A stretch of DNA of 32,188 bases from Desulfonatronum sp. (lineage in GTDB: Bacteria; Desulfobacterota; Desulfovibrionia; Desulfovibrionales; Desulfonatronaceae): positions 1 to 32,188 of the forward strand of contig DSBL01000015.1 in the NCBI GenBank assembly GCA_011049455.1. Reading direction: 5' to 3'. Below are positions 1-8,861 of the stretch, piece by piece (positions within the stretch are counted from its first letter, which is position 1; each line of letters starts with the position of its first letter). The notes under the pieces were generated by a model that was not told where the DNA came from, did no database searches, and saw only the letters and a list, made by a program, of their open reading frames with translations. Both the position numbers and the translations under genes were made by a program.

Positions 1-110
1 AGGCATGGGAGTCGACAAGAAACGGAATGAAGGCCGGGGTTAACTGGCAGTTCACTGCTGAAGATGCCCGGATCAAACTGAACCGTCTTTATCCAACATT
101 AGAGATGTGA
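1..110 (+). CDS. IS630-family transposase, C-terminal end (cut by window edge)
   Basis: The frame that stops at the TGA at 108-110 reads ...GVNWQFTAEDARIKL... and ends in RLYPTLEM. A W-x-FT-x-(E/D)-x-AR-x-KL-x-RLYP tail is typical of IS630-type DDE transposases (family knowledge from memory). Only about 35 residues lie inside the window, so the catalytic DDE residues, the other end of the element and its intactness cannot be judged. The fragment lies about 240 bases upstream of argF and points toward it. Confidence 0.72.
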   Translation, partial: AWESTRNGMKAGVNWQFTAEDARIKLNRLYPTLEM

Positions 111-349
111 CAGGACACTACGATCCAAATGTCGATTCATTCGACAGAGTTGTACCGACTTGATTTTCTGTGCACGACGTGAGAGCGACTTGCGGTTTTT
201 ATGGAGTATTTTTTCTTTACACCCTGACAACTCAAGGCTATATTTAATATTTTTTACTTTCAGACACCTTTTGCGCTCTTTTCGACTGTTTTTTGGAAAG
301 GATAGTCGCTGGGGTGTTATTTTCTTGGTAGTAAGCTAATGAGGTGCAT
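111..349. other. Intergenic stretch between IS630 end and argF
   Basis: There is no convincing gene here. The first part presumably holds the IS630 terminal inverted repeat, but the partner end is outside the window and I cannot place it. The second part is AT-rich and holds the argF promoter at 216-244 and a leader of roughly 100 bases. I looked for ArgR-type operators and found no clear pair. Confidence 0.5.
216..244 (+). promoter_or_regulatory. Sigma-70-like promoter for the argFGH operon
   Basis: A TTTACA -35 hexamer at 216-221 and a TATATT -10 hexamer at 239-244 are separated by exactly 17 bases, inside an AT-rich stretch. Transcription would start near 251, giving a leader of about 100 bases before argF. 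It is the best match to consensus upstream of the arginine genes. Spacing and hexamers are seen in the sequence; activity is inferred. Confidence 0.55.
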
Positions 350-1288
350 ATGGCGCGACATTTTCTTCAAATCACGGATTTGAAACGTTCCGAAGCCTGG
401 AACATGTTGACCAGGGCCAAGGAAATCAAGGCGACCAAGTGGAAGTCGTCCCTTTTGGGCGGCAAGACCATTGTTTTGCTTTTTGAAAAGGCATCCACGC
501 GCACCCGACTCTCTTTTGAAGTGGGCATTCGGGCTCTTGGAGGGAATGTGATCTTCTTGACCAGCCGGGATTCCCAGCTTGGACGCAATGAGCCCCTGCG
601 CGACACTGCCCGGGTGTTTTCCCGTTATGTACACGGGATCGTGGTGCGGACATTTGCCCAGGAAATTCTTGATGAATTGGCGAATGCCGGATCCATTCCG
701 GTGATCAACGCCCTGACCGATCTGCATCATCCCTGTCAGGTGATGAGCGACATGCTGACCATTTTTGAACGCACCCCTGACTTGCCGGACTTGAAGATCG
801 CCTGGATCGGGGACGGCAATAACATGGCCAACTCCTGGTTGCATGCGGCCATGTATTTCCCTTTTGCCCTGCATCTGGCAGTGCCCGAAGGATATGAGCC
901 GGATCCGGATATTCTGCAGAATGCCCGGGAAGGCGGAGCGAATGTCGTGTTGACCCATGATCCGAGGGAGGCCGTGGCCGACGCTCACTATGTGAATACG
1001 GATGTCTGGGCTTCCATGGGACAGGAAGCTGACGCCGAACATCGCCGGGAGGTCTTCGCCTCTTTTCAGGTCAATTCACGGCTGTTGGCTTTGGCGCATC
1101 CCCAATGCAAGGTTCTGCATTGTCTGCCGGCCAAACGCGGCGAAGAAATCACGGAAGAGGTCCTTGAGGGGGATTTTTCAATCGTCTGGGACCAAGCCGA
1201 AAACAGGCTGCACATGCAAAAAGCCATCTTGGAATGGATCTATAGCGAGACGCACCATCCCGCAACCGAAGCATCCCCCGCGGAATAG
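350..1288 (+). CDS. argF: Ornithine carbamoyltransferase
   Basis: It transfers the carbamoyl group from carbamoyl phosphate to ornithine, giving citrulline, in the cytoplasm (step 6 of arginine synthesis). From the ATG at 350 it has 312 residues, the usual length. The carbamoyl-phosphate loop STRTR is at residues 49-53, HPCQ at about 127-130 and the ornithine-loop HCLPAKRGEE at about 257-266, so all key residues are present. An in-frame GTG at 344 lies inside the ribosome-binding sequence GAGG (341-344), which is spaced 5 bases from the ATG at 350. The ATG is therefore preferred. It is the first gene of argF-argG-argH and has its own promoter at 216-244. The anabolic role is inferred from the neighbours. 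Confidence 0.97.
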   Translation: MARHFLQITDLKRSEAWNMLTRAKEIKATKWKSSLLGGKTIVLLFEKASTRTRLSFEVGIRALGGNVIFLTSRDSQLGRNEPLRDTARVFSRYVHGIVVRTFAQEILDELANAGSIPVINALTDLHHPCQVMSDMLTIFERTPDLPDLKIAWIGDGNNMANSWLHAAMYFPFALHLAVPEGYEPDPDILQNAREGGANVVLTHDPREAVADAHYVNTDVWASMGQEADAEHRREVFASFQVNSRLLALAHPQCKVLHCLPAKRGEEITEEVLEGDFSIVWDQAENRLHMQKAILEWIYSETHHPATEASPAE

Positions 1289-1347
1289 TCTTGAATGCGG
1301 GGTCTGCTGTTGGCGGAACTTGCTGAAAAATATGGGTGAGAAGACAC

Positions 1348-2544
1348 ATGACACAAGATATTGAAAGGGTCGTGCTGGCATACTCCGGCGGCCTGGACAC
1401 CTCGGTGATACTGGCATGGATTAAACAGACATACGCCTGCGAGGTAATTACCTTTACAGCGGATCTCGGTCAGGGGGAGGATCTGTCAGGCGTGGAGCGT
1501 CGCGCCCGAGAGACCGGAGCCGAGAAAGCGTATGTGGAGGACTTGCGCGAGGAATTCGCACGGGATTTTATTTTCCCTATGATGCGGGCCAACGCCGTCT
1601 ACGAGGGCCGTTACTTGTTGGGCACCTCCATTGCCCGTCCCCTTATCGCCAAGCGCCTTGTGGAAATCGCCAAGGCCGAGAACGCCCAGGCCATTGCCCA
1701 CGGCGCCACTGGCAAGGGCAATGATCAGGTTCGTTTTGAACTGGCTGCGGCAGCCCTGGAAGGAGGCATCCGGATCATCGCTCCATGGCGGGAATGGAAC
1801 CTGCGTTCGCGCACGGACTGCATCGCCTTTGCCCGGGAGAACAACATTCCCGTGACCGTGACCGTGGAAAAACCGTATTCCTGCGATGGGAATTTGCTTC
1901 ATTTATCCTTTGAGGGCGGGGAGTTGGAGGATCCCTGGGCAGAGCCCGGGCCCCACACGTATTCTTTGACCGTGCCCGTGGAACAGGCTCCGGATCAGCC
2001 GGAAATCCTGACCATTGACTTCGAGGCGGGCGACCCCGTGGCCGTAAACGGCGAGACCCTTACGCCAGCCGGGATTTTTGAGGTCTTGAACAAAATTGGC
2101 GGCAGACACGGGGTGGGCCGGCTGGACATGGTGGAAAGCCGCTTTGTGGGCATGAAATCCCGTGGAGTGTATGAAACGCCGGGGGGCACTATTTTACATT
2201 TTGCCCATCGCGACCTGGAAAGCCTGACCATGGATCGTGAAACCATGAGACTGCGTGATCAACTGATACCTCAGTACGCGGCCATGATTTACAATGGTTT
2301 CTGGTTCGCTCCGGAGCGTGAAGCGTTGCAAGCATTCATCAATAAGAGCCAGGAACGGGTGCAAGGCACGGTTCGCATCAAGCTGTACAAGGGAGCGGTA
2401 ACCATATTGGGACGGAAGTCTCCTGTTTCGCTTTACAACCCGGATCTGGCTACTTTTGAGGAAGATACCCTTTACGATCAAGCGGATGCGACCGGGTTTA
2501 TCCGTTTAAATGCGTTGCGGCTCAAGGCCTGGAATGTCCGATGA
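1348..2544 (+). CDS. argG: Argininosuccinate synthase
   Basis: It joins citrulline and aspartate to argininosuccinate using ATP. The N-terminal ATP pyrophosphatase P-loop AYSGGLDTS is at residues 11-19, and the length of 398 residues is normal for the family. The ATG at 1348 is preceded by GGGTGAG about 7 bases upstream. The in-frame GTG at 1336 falls within that ribosome-binding sequence, so the shorter start is chosen; it also puts the P-loop at the usual distance from the N-terminus. The gene begins 59 bases after argF, and its stop overlaps the argH start by 4 bases, which indicates one transcript with translational coupling. Confidence 0.97.
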   Translation: MTQDIERVVLAYSGGLDTSVILAWIKQTYACEVITFTADLGQGEDLSGVERRARETGAEKAYVEDLREEFARDFIFPMMRANAVYEGRYLLGTSIARPLIAKRLVEIAKAENAQAIAHGATGKGNDQVRFELAAAALEGGIRIIAPWREWNLRSRTDCIAFARENNIPVTVTVEKPYSCDGNLLHLSFEGGELEDPWAEPGPHTYSLTVPVEQAPDQPEILTIDFEAGDPVAVNGETLTPAGIFEVLNKIGGRHGVGRLDMVESRFVGMKSRGVYETPGGTILHFAHRDLESLTMDRETMRLRDQLIPQYAAMIYNGFWFAPEREALQAFINKSQERVQGTVRIKLYKGAVTILGRKSPVSLYNPDLATFEEDTLYDQADATGFIRLNALRLKAWNVR

Positions 2545-3941
2545 AAGATCAAGACCAGGCGCGCAAGCTTTGGGGAGGGCGGTTCAAGACCGCCACGGAT
2601 CATTTGGTGGAGCGTTATACAGCTTCGGTTCACTTTGATCATTGCCTCGCGGAACAGGATATCCAGGGCTCCGTGGCTCATGTGCGCATGCTGGCCAGGC
2701 AGGGCGTGTTGGAGCAAGGCGAAGCCGAGATGATTATGCGCGGTCTGGAACAGGTGCGTGATGAAGTGAGGTCCGGTGCTTTTGTCTGGCGCGAGGAATT
2801 GGAAGACGTGCACATGAACATCGAGGCCAGGCTGACGGAGTTGATCGGAGAGTCCGGGAAAAAACTGCATACCGGCCGCAGTCGCAATGATCAGGTGGCT
2901 CTGGACTTCCGGTTGTATGTGGCCCAGGCGTTGGAACACTGGCAGGTCTGTCTGAAGTCCTTGATTCGGGTGTTGCTGGAGCGTGCCAGGGAACATCAGG
3001 GAACACTGTTGCCCGGATGCACCCATCTGCAGCCTGCCCAACCCGTGAGCCTGGCTCAGCATCTGCTGGCCTATGCCTGGATGTTGGTACGCGACGAAGC
3101 ACGTACGGCCGATGCCCTGCGCCGGGTGCGGGTCAGCCCGCTGGGTGCGGCGGCCCTGGCCGGGACAATCTATCCCGTTGATCCGGAGCAGGTGGCAGCT
3201 GACGTGGGTTTCCCCAGAGCGTTCGAAAACAGTATGGATGCTGTTTCGGACCGGGATTTCGTCATTGAGGCCGTATGCGCGGGGTCGTTGATTATGGCCC
3301 ACCTGTCCAGGTTCTGCGAGGAACTGATCATGTGGGCCAACCCCGCCTTCGGGTTCGTGCTTCTGCCGGAGGACTACGCCACGGGTTCGAGCATCATGCC
3401 CCAGAAAAAGAACCCGGACGTGGCCGAATTGATGCGCGGCAAGACTGGGCGAGTTTATGGAGCGCTGATCAGTCTTTTGACCTTGGTCAAAGGATTGCCT
3501 CTGGCATACAATCGTGATTTGCAGGAGGACAAGGAGCCGTTTTTCGATGCCGACGCCACAGTGCACAATTCCTTGAGGCTGATGGCCGGGATGATGGCAA
3601 AGATGGTGTTTGTTCCGGAAAAAATGTTCGCTTTGCTGCGCAAGGGGTTTCTCAACGCCACGGAGCTGGCCGACTATCTTGTCGGGAAGGGTCTCGCCTT
3701 CCGGGACGCCCATCGCATTGTGGGCCGGATCGTGGCTTTTGCCGAAAAACGAGGCCTGGCTCTGGAGGAGCTTTCCTTGGAGCAGTTGCAGTCTTTTTCC
3801 ATGTTGATTCAAAAGGATGTTTTCCCTGTCTTGGATTACCGGGAAGCGATCCGCCGGCGGAACGCCCGTGGAGGCACGGGCCCTGAAGCTGTTCAGCGGC
3901 AGATAGAAAAACTGGTAAAGTGGCTTGATCAGTCGGATTGA
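2541..3941 (+). CDS. argH: Argininosuccinate lyase
   Basis: It cleaves argininosuccinate to arginine and fumarate, the last step of the pathway. The 466-residue protein belongs to the fumarase/aspartase superfamily. HTGRSRND is at 110-117, THLQPAQP with the conserved His at 161-168, and the superfamily signature [12 protein letters not shown] starts at 282 and carries the flexible-loop catalytic Ser. The ATG overlaps the argG stop (ATGA), so translation is coupled to argG. The gene ends 15 bases before the 3' end of a selenocysteine tRNA on the opposite strand. I see no clear terminator between them. Confidence 0.97.
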   Translation: MKDQDQARKLWGGRFKTATDHLVERYTASVHFDHCLAEQDIQGSVAHVRMLARQGVLEQGEAEMIMRGLEQVRDEVRSGAFVWREELEDVHMNIEARLTELIGESGKKLHTGRSRNDQVALDFRLYVAQALEHWQVCLKSLIRVLLERAREHQGTLLPGCTHLQPAQPVSLAQHLLAYAWMLVRDEARTADALRRVRVSPLGAAALAGTIYPVDPEQVAADVGFPRAFENSMDAVSDRDFVIEAVCAGSLIMAHLSRFCEELIMWANPAFGFVLLPEDYATGSSIMPQKKNPDVAELMRGKTGRVYGALISLLTLVKGLPLAYNRDLQEDKEPFFDADATVHNSLRLMAGMMAKMVFVPEKMFALLRKGFLNATELADYLVGKGLAFRDAHRIVGRIVAFAEKRGLALEELSLEQLQSFSMLIQKDVFPVLDYREAIRRRNARGGTGPEAVQRQIEKLVKWLDQSD

Positions 3942-3956
3942 AAACAGTGAAGGGAG

Positions 3957-4050
3957 TGGCGGAAGCGTATAGGAGTCGAACCTACCGACGACCTCTCGAC
4001 CGTCCACTGGATTTGAAGTCCAGGCGCCACACCGGTGACGAAACGCTTCC
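3957..4050 (-). tRNA. selC: tRNA-Sec (anticodon TCA)
   Basis: Read on the minus strand, the 94-base sequence starts GGAAGCGT and ends ACGCTTCC followed by G and an encoded CCA. This gives the 8-bp acceptor stem special to selenocysteine tRNA. The anticodon stem-loop CTGGACTTCAAATCCAG carries TCA (4014-4016 on the plus strand). A long variable arm and the GGTTCGACTCC T-arm follow, closely resembling known bacterial selC. It reads UGA as selenocysteine, so the genome should also carry selA, selB and selD and selenoproteins. None of these is in this window. It lies antisense between argH and ftsH. Confidence 0.95.
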
Positions 4051-4088
4051 GGAACAGAGCCTGACTTGCTATCTTTTTTCAGGACAAA

Positions 4089-4118
4089 CTTCAAGGCTTT
4101 GTAAATGAATCGCCATAT
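4089..4118 (+). promoter_or_regulatory. Candidate heat-shock (RpoH-type) promoter of ftsH
   Basis: CTTCAA at 4089-4094 is one mismatch from the CTTGAA -35 core, and CGCCATAT at 4111-4118 is one mismatch from the CCCCATnT -10 core. The spacing is 16 bases, within the range for sigma-32 promoters. ftsH is a known sigma-32 target in Escherichia coli, which makes the position sensible. The start would be about 80 bases upstream of the gene. Both elements are imperfect, so this is tentative. Confidence 0.35.
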
Positions 4119-4206
4119 GGCTGGCCGGTGAGAGATTCGGCGGAACGCACCGACTTTTCGCTTTATCATGATTACGACTATTGAACCTTCTATGGAGGCA
4201 TGATCA

Positions 4207-6156
4207 TTGAATAATTTTTCCAAGAATCTTCTGCTTTGGGCCACGATTTCCGTGGTCATGGTGGTCCTTTTCAACTTGTTCAGTCACCCTCCGACCCCGG
4301 AACAAAAGCTGAGCTACAGTGAACTTTTGACCAGAGTGCGCAACGGAGAAATCGCCGAGGTGAAAATCCAGGGCCAAAAAATTTTCGGAGTTTTGCTCAA
4401 CGAACAGCGTTTTATTTCTTACAATCCTAACGATCCCGAATTGGTGCAGACGCTTTTGGCCAACAACGTCAGGGTCGTTGCCGAACCCGAGGAACAGTCT
4501 CCCTGGTATTTTACGGTGCTGGTTTCCTGGTTTCCCATGCTTTTGCTGATCGGCGTATGGATTTTCTTCATGCGCCAGATGCAGTCAGGCGGGGGAAGGG
4601 CCATGTCCTTCGGGCGTTCAAGGGCTAAAATGCTCAGCGAGGAGTCCACCAAGGTGACGTTTGAGGATGTGGCTGGTGTGGACGAAGCCAAAGATGAACT
4701 GATGGAAGTGGTGGAATTTCTGCGCGAACCGAAAAAATTTACCCGACTGGGAGGGAGGATTCCCAAGGGCGTATTGCTGGTCGGTTCGCCCGGAACAGGC
4801 AAGACGCTGTTGGCCCGGGCCGTGGCCGGGGAGGCCGGCGTACCGTTTTTTTCCATCTCCGGTTCGGATTTCGTGGAGATGTTTGTCGGCGTCGGCGCGG
4901 CCCGAGTGCGGGATCTGTTCACCCAGGGCAAGAAAAATGCTCCATGTCTTATTTTCATTGACGAGATTGACGCTGTTGGACGGCAAAGAGGCGCTGGATT
5001 GGGAGGCGGCCATGACGAACGGGAACAGACCTTGAACCAATTGCTGGTGGAGATGGACGGTTTTGAGTCCAACGAGGGTGTGATTCTCATTGCAGCCACC
5101 AACCGTCCGGATGTGCTTGATCCGGCGCTGCTCAGGCCGGGGCGGTTCGATCGCCAGGTGGTCGTCCCGCAGCCGGATTTGCGGGGCAGAATGAAGATTT
5201 TGCAGGTCCATGCCAAGCGCACCCCCTTGGCCAAGGGAGTAGACCTGGAGTCCCTGGCCAAGGGCACTCCCGGTCTTTCCGGGGCGGACCTGGAAAACCT
5301 GGTCAATGAGGCTGCGTTGCATGCCGCCAGCCAAAGCAAGGATCAGGTGGAAATGATGGACTTTGAAGAGGCCAAGGACAAGATCCTGATGGGCAAGGAG
5401 CGGCGAAGCCTGATTCTCAGCGACGAGGAAAAAAGAACAACCGCCTATCATGAGGCCGGGCATGCCCTTGTGGCCAAACTTCTGCCCGGCACGGATCCGG
5501 TGCACAAAGTTTCCATTATTCCCAGAGGGATGGCCCTTGGCGTGACCATGCAGCTCCCTGAAGATGATCGACACAACTACAGCAGATCATATCTTGAAAA
5601 CAACCTGGCCGTGCTTCTTTCCGGAAGGGCGGCCGAGCAGATTGTTTTCAATCAGATGACCACGGGCGCGGGCAACGATATTGAGCGGGTTACAAAAATG
5701 GCTCGCAAGATGGTTTGCCAATGGGGCATGAGCGACAATTTGGGTCCATTATCCCTTGGCGAAAAGGACGATCATGTCTTTTTGGGTCGCGAGATCGTCC
5801 ACCACAAGGATTACAGCGAGCAAACCGCTCAGATGATCGACGCCGAAATCAAGGGATTCATCAGCAGGGCTGAAGAAAAGGCCAGGCAGCTGCTGGAAGA
5901 GAATCTTGAGGTCTTGCACGCCATGGCCGAGGCTTTGTTGGACAGGGAAACCATCACCGGAGAGGATATCAATCGGATCATACGCGGCGAGCCCTTGCCG
6001 CCGATGAATTCCCTGGGCAAGAAAATGCCCACGGACCAGGCTGAAGCCAAGACTGAAAGCGGCGAACCCGCGGAAAATACCGGCAATGTGGAGCAGGAAG
6101 AGCAGGCCGAAGATGATTTTTCCCTGGAAGAATCGGAAAAACCGGATCGATCTTGA
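4207..6156 (+). CDS. ftsH: ATP-dependent zinc metalloprotease FtsH
   Basis: It is a membrane-anchored hexameric AAA+ protease that degrades unassembled membrane proteins and regulatory proteins. Membrane segments are at about 7-25 and 104-122 with a periplasmic domain between them. The AAA module has Walker A GSPGTGKT at 193-200, Walker B LIFIDEID at 248-255 and the second region of homology at about 297-316. The zinc site HEAGH is at 415-419. The 649-residue length is normal, and the last 45 or so residues are an acidic, disordered-looking tail. Translation starts at TTG: GGAGG at 4194-4198 is 8 bases upstream. An ATG at 4200 is out of frame and opens only a four-codon ORF. The gene heads the run to folP and the c-di-AMP genes. 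Confidence 0.96.
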   Translation: MNNFSKNLLLWATISVVMVVLFNLFSHPPTPEQKLSYSELLTRVRNGEIAEVKIQGQKIFGVLLNEQRFISYNPNDPELVQTLLANNVRVVAEPEEQSPWYFTVLVSWFPMLLLIGVWIFFMRQMQSGGGRAMSFGRSRAKMLSEESTKVTFEDVAGVDEAKDELMEVVEFLREPKKFTRLGGRIPKGVLLVGSPGTGKTLLARAVAGEAGVPFFSISGSDFVEMFVGVGAARVRDLFTQGKKNAPCLIFIDEIDAVGRQRGAGLGGGHDEREQTLNQLLVEMDGFESNEGVILIAATNRPDVLDPALLRPGRFDRQVVVPQPDLRGRMKILQVHAKRTPLAKGVDLESLAKGTPGLSGADLENLVNEAALHAASQSKDQVEMMDFEEAKDKILMGKERRSLILSDEEKRTTAYHEAGHALVAKLLPGTDPVHKVSIIPRGMALGVTMQLPEDDRHNYSRSYLENNLAVLLSGRAAEQIVFNQMTTGAGNDIERVTKMARKMVCQWGMSDNLGPLSLGEKDDHVFLGREIVHHKDYSEQTAQMIDAEIKGFISRAEEKARQLLEENLEVLHAMAEALLDRETITGEDINRIIRGEPLPPMNSLGKKMPTDQAEAKTESGEPAENTGNVEQEEQAEDDFSLEESEKPDRS

Positions 6157-6269
6157 TCCCAGCAGGAAGCATGTCTTGAGAGGTATACGTCCTGGCAGTT
6201 TTTTTGCCTGTCGGCTCAATGTATCCATAAGAACTCACAGGTATAACCTTTGACCCCTTATGACATTTC

Positions 6270-7136
6270 ATGGACCGGCATTCACGCTGGATGATTAAAG
6301 GATCCAGGGGGCTGGATCTGAGTATTCCGGTGATCATGGGGATCGTCAATTGCACGCCGGATTCATTTTTTGACGGCGGTCGCTTGCGGACCGTGCAGGC
6401 CGCGGTGGATTACGGGATGGATTTGGCGGCTCAGGGGGCCCGCATCCTTGATGTGGGCGGCGAGTCCACCCGTCCCGGCGCCAAGCGGGTTGCCCTGGCG
6501 GAGGAACTCACGCGCACTGTTCCGGTCCTTTCCGGTTTGGCACGTCAAAGAGACCTCAGGGATCTGGCATGCGTTCTTTCCGTGGACACCACCAAGGCCG
6601 GCGTGGCCGCCGCAGGGCTGGAGGCCGGGGCTGAAATCGTCAATGATATTTCCGCTTGTCGTTTTGATCCCGAGCTGCTGGATGTTCTAGTGCAATACCG
6701 GCCCGGATACGTGTTGATGCACTCCCTGGGACGTCCCCAAACCATGCAGAATCATCCTCGCTACAAGAACGTGGTGGAGGAGATCCTTGCATTTTTTCAG
6801 CGGCAGATGGACCGTTTCATAAACGCTGGATTGAGCGAGGAACAGATCATTTTGGACCCGGGAATCGGTTTCGGCAAACTTTTGGAACACAATCTTTCGA
6901 TTCTGCGCGAAATGGATCGTTTTTTGATTCTGGGACGACCCGTCCTGGTCGGGCTTTCCAATAAGTCCCTTTGGCATGGTTTGCTCGATCTTGAACTTTT
7001 CGAGCGGGAATCGGCTACCCAGGTGGCCACGGCCTTGATGGCCGTCAAGGGGGTGTCCGTGCATCGGGTGCATGACGTGGAAAGCGCCTCCAGGACATTG
7101 CGCATTGTGCAAGCATTGACGGCTTGCGGGGCGTAA
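6270..7136 (+). CDS. folP: Dihydropteroate synthase
   Basis: It condenses p-aminobenzoate with the pterin diphosphate to make dihydropteroate in folate synthesis; it is the family targeted by sulfonamides. The 288-residue TIM-barrel protein has the N-terminal MGIVNCTPDSFFDGG motif, ILDVGGESTRPGA and DPGIGFGK, all in the usual order. The ribosome-binding site before the ATG at 6270 is weak. A downstream in-frame ATG at 6291 is an alternative start that would keep all motifs. It lies 113 bases after ftsH and almost abuts cdaA, so it is probably co-transcribed with both. Confidence 0.95.
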   Translation: MDRHSRWMIKGSRGLDLSIPVIMGIVNCTPDSFFDGGRLRTVQAAVDYGMDLAAQGARILDVGGESTRPGAKRVALAEELTRTVPVLSGLARQRDLRDLACVLSVDTTKAGVAAAGLEAGAEIVNDISACRFDPELLDVLVQYRPGYVLMHSLGRPQTMQNHPRYKNVVEEILAFFQRQMDRFINAGLSEEQIILDPGIGFGKLLEHNLSILREMDRFLILGRPVLVGLSNKSLWHGLLDLELFERESATQVATALMAVKGVSVHRVHDVESASRTLRIVQALTACGA

Positions 7137-7138
7137 AG

Positions 7139-7885
7139 ATGATGGACCTGCAAATCGGCATTCGCGACCTCATTGATATTGGTCTGGTCACCTTTGCCTT
7201 TTATCGGGTCATTCTCCTGGTCAAGGGGACCAGGGCCGTTTCAGTGATTTACGGCCTGTTGCTGATTATCGTCATATATTATCTCTCCGAGGAATTCGGA
7301 CTGTTCACCTTGAATTGGCTGTTGGCGAACTTTCTGGGTTCCCTTTTTTTGGTGATCATCATTTTTTTCCAGGCCGACATCCGCAAGGCGCTTTCTGAAC
7401 TCGGGGCGGGGAGCTTGTGGCGGCGGAAAAAAATTTCGGACAAACTCTTGGACGAGGTTGTCCTGGCTGTGTTGAACATGGCTAAATCCAGGATCGGCGC
7501 CCTGATCGTTTTTGAACGGGGTATCCCTCTTGGGGAAATGATTGCCAGAGGCGTTGAGATCAAGGCCGGGGTAAGCCGAGAACTTTTGGTGACCATATTT
7601 TATCCGAATACTCCCCTGCACGATGGCGCAGTCATCATTCGCGAAGGGCGCATCGAGGCAGCTGGTTGTATTCTGCCCCTGTCCTCGGGCGTGGATCTTT
7701 CCGCCAAACTGGGCACTCGGCATCGTGCCGCCTTGGGCATCAGCGAGGAAACCGATGCCGTGGCCCTGGTTGTTTCCGAGGAGCGAGGCGTGATTTCCCT
7801 GGCCCAGGCCGGAAAACTCATTGAAAATCTGGACGAGGCTGGTCTGAGGGAGTTGCTGCGCCGCGTCCTGGAGCATCATGAATGA
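7139..7885 (+). CDS. cdaA: Membrane diadenylate cyclase (c-di-AMP synthase), CdaA type
   Basis: It makes cyclic di-AMP from two ATP at the inner membrane. The first roughly 80 residues form three hydrophobic segments, followed by a DAC (DisA_N) domain. That domain holds the catalytic DGA at about 162-164 (in LHDGAVII) and the ATP-binding RHR at about 194-196 (in GTRHRAALG). At about 248 residues the length fits CdaA. The ATG at 7139 is two bases after the folP stop and is followed directly by a second ATG (7142). An upstream in-frame TTG (7124) overlaps folP and is less likely. It overlaps the next gene by 4 bases. The cdaA-cdaR-glmM order is the well-known arrangement of Firmicutes, and finding it here strongly supports the assignment. 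Confidence 0.95.
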   Translation: MMDLQIGIRDLIDIGLVTFAFYRVILLVKGTRAVSVIYGLLLIIVIYYLSEEFGLFTLNWLLANFLGSLFLVIIIFFQADIRKALSELGAGSLWRRKKISDKLLDEVVLAVLNMAKSRIGALIVFERGIPLGEMIARGVEIKAGVSRELLVTIFYPNTPLHDGAVIIREGRIEAAGCILPLSSGVDLSAKLGTRHRAALGISEETDAVALVVSEERGVISLAQAGKLIENLDEAGLRELLRRVLEHHE

Positions 7886-8781
7886 AGAGCAACTGGCAGT
7901 ATCTGGCTCTGGCGTTGGCCTTGGCGGTGTTCACATGGCATTTGGTTTCCGGGCGTGAAAAAGTGGATACATGGATTCAAATGCCCGTGGAAATGGTTAA
8001 CGCTCCGCAAGGATATGTTGTCCGCCAAGGCATGGTCAACCGCATTGAGGTGCAAGTGCGCGGTCCAAGACCCATGGTTCGCGGCATTGACATGAAAAAT
8101 GCCATTTATCCGCTTAATCTTACGGGACTAAGGCCTGGAGTGAATGTTCTTGAATTTGAACCCGGGAACATACCCCTTTCCAGGGCCATCGAGATCGTGG
8201 AAATTGTGCCGCCTCGGGTGGAATTGGTGGTGGACAAGCTCATGACCAAGGAGGTCCCTGTTGAGGCGGATTATCATGTCCAACTCCATGAGGATTTCCA
8301 ACTCAAGCAGATGGTGCTCAAGCCGGAGTTCGTAACCATCCGCGGCCCCCAGATCCTTGTGGAACCGATTGAAACGATCAAAACCCAGCCGGTGGAGGTG
8401 GATGAGGATCATCACCATATGTGGGAGGCGGCGACAGGCTTGGTGCTCCCGGCAGAAGTAGAGGCTTCCCCGGCCAGGGTGGTCTTGCAACTGCTTTTTG
8501 GTGAAAAAATGCAGGAAAAATGGGTGGAAGCCGAGGTTCGATTGCCTGAACTTGAAGGACGATCCGTGCGTGCGAAGCCCGCCAAGGTGCGGTTGCTGCT
8601 GCTGATGCCGGTTTCCATGGCACGGGCAAAGCAATTGGAAGGCGTAAGCGCTGTTCCCGACGACATGGGGGCATTGGAACCCGGAACGCATCTTCTCGGC
8701 TATCGCGTAACGATTCCCGCGGGCAGTTCACTGGTGCAGACCGAACCGGAAGCGATTGAAGTGCGCATTGCGGAAGAATAG
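7882..8781 (+). CDS. cdaR: YbbR-domain protein, CdaA regulator (CdaR-like)
   Basis: The 299-residue protein has one N-terminal membrane helix (about 4-20, with a Lys before it) and then a long beta-rich extracytoplasmic part. It contains repeated segments of the type VEVPVEADYHVQL, as in YbbR repeats. In Firmicutes the equivalent CdaR binds CdaA and tunes c-di-AMP synthesis; here the role is inferred from domain type and position. The start ATG overlaps the cdaA stop (ATGA), so the two are translationally coupled. Sequence divergence within this family is high, so the number of YbbR repeats should not be taken from my reading. Confidence 0.85.
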   Translation: MKSNWQYLALALALAVFTWHLVSGREKVDTWIQMPVEMVNAPQGYVVRQGMVNRIEVQVRGPRPMVRGIDMKNAIYPLNLTGLRPGVNVLEFEPGNIPLSRAIEIVEIVPPRVELVVDKLMTKEVPVEADYHVQLHEDFQLKQMVLKPEFVTIRGPQILVEPIETIKTQPVEVDEDHHHMWEAATGLVLPAEVEASPARVVLQLLFGEKMQEKWVEAEVRLPELEGRSVRAKPAKVRLLLLMPVSMARAKQLEGVSAVPDDMGALEPGTHLLGYRVTIPAGSSLVQTEPEAIEVRIAEE

Positions 8782-8861
8782 GCGGGAACAAGGCGAATGA
8801 TGCCAGAAAACTTCGGAAGGACTGTGTTCATTAGGCTGCAAGAAGGAATATGAGGATAAAC

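Noticed and set aside
1-349. ArgR operator sites before argF
   Set aside because: The AT-rich segment has no convincing pair of ArgR-type palindromes.
2478-4274. A 598-codon open frame on the minus strand across argH, tRNA-Sec and the start of ftsH
   Set aside because: It is antisense to the complete argH with all catalytic motifs and also crosses the tRNA. Its composition is what the third-position GC bias of argH produces. No family is recognised.
6161-6210. A possible terminator between ftsH and folP (CAGGA ... TCCTG then a T-run)
   Set aside because: Only five base pairs with a loop over 20 bases. It is too weak to call, and folP otherwise appears to belong to the same transcript.
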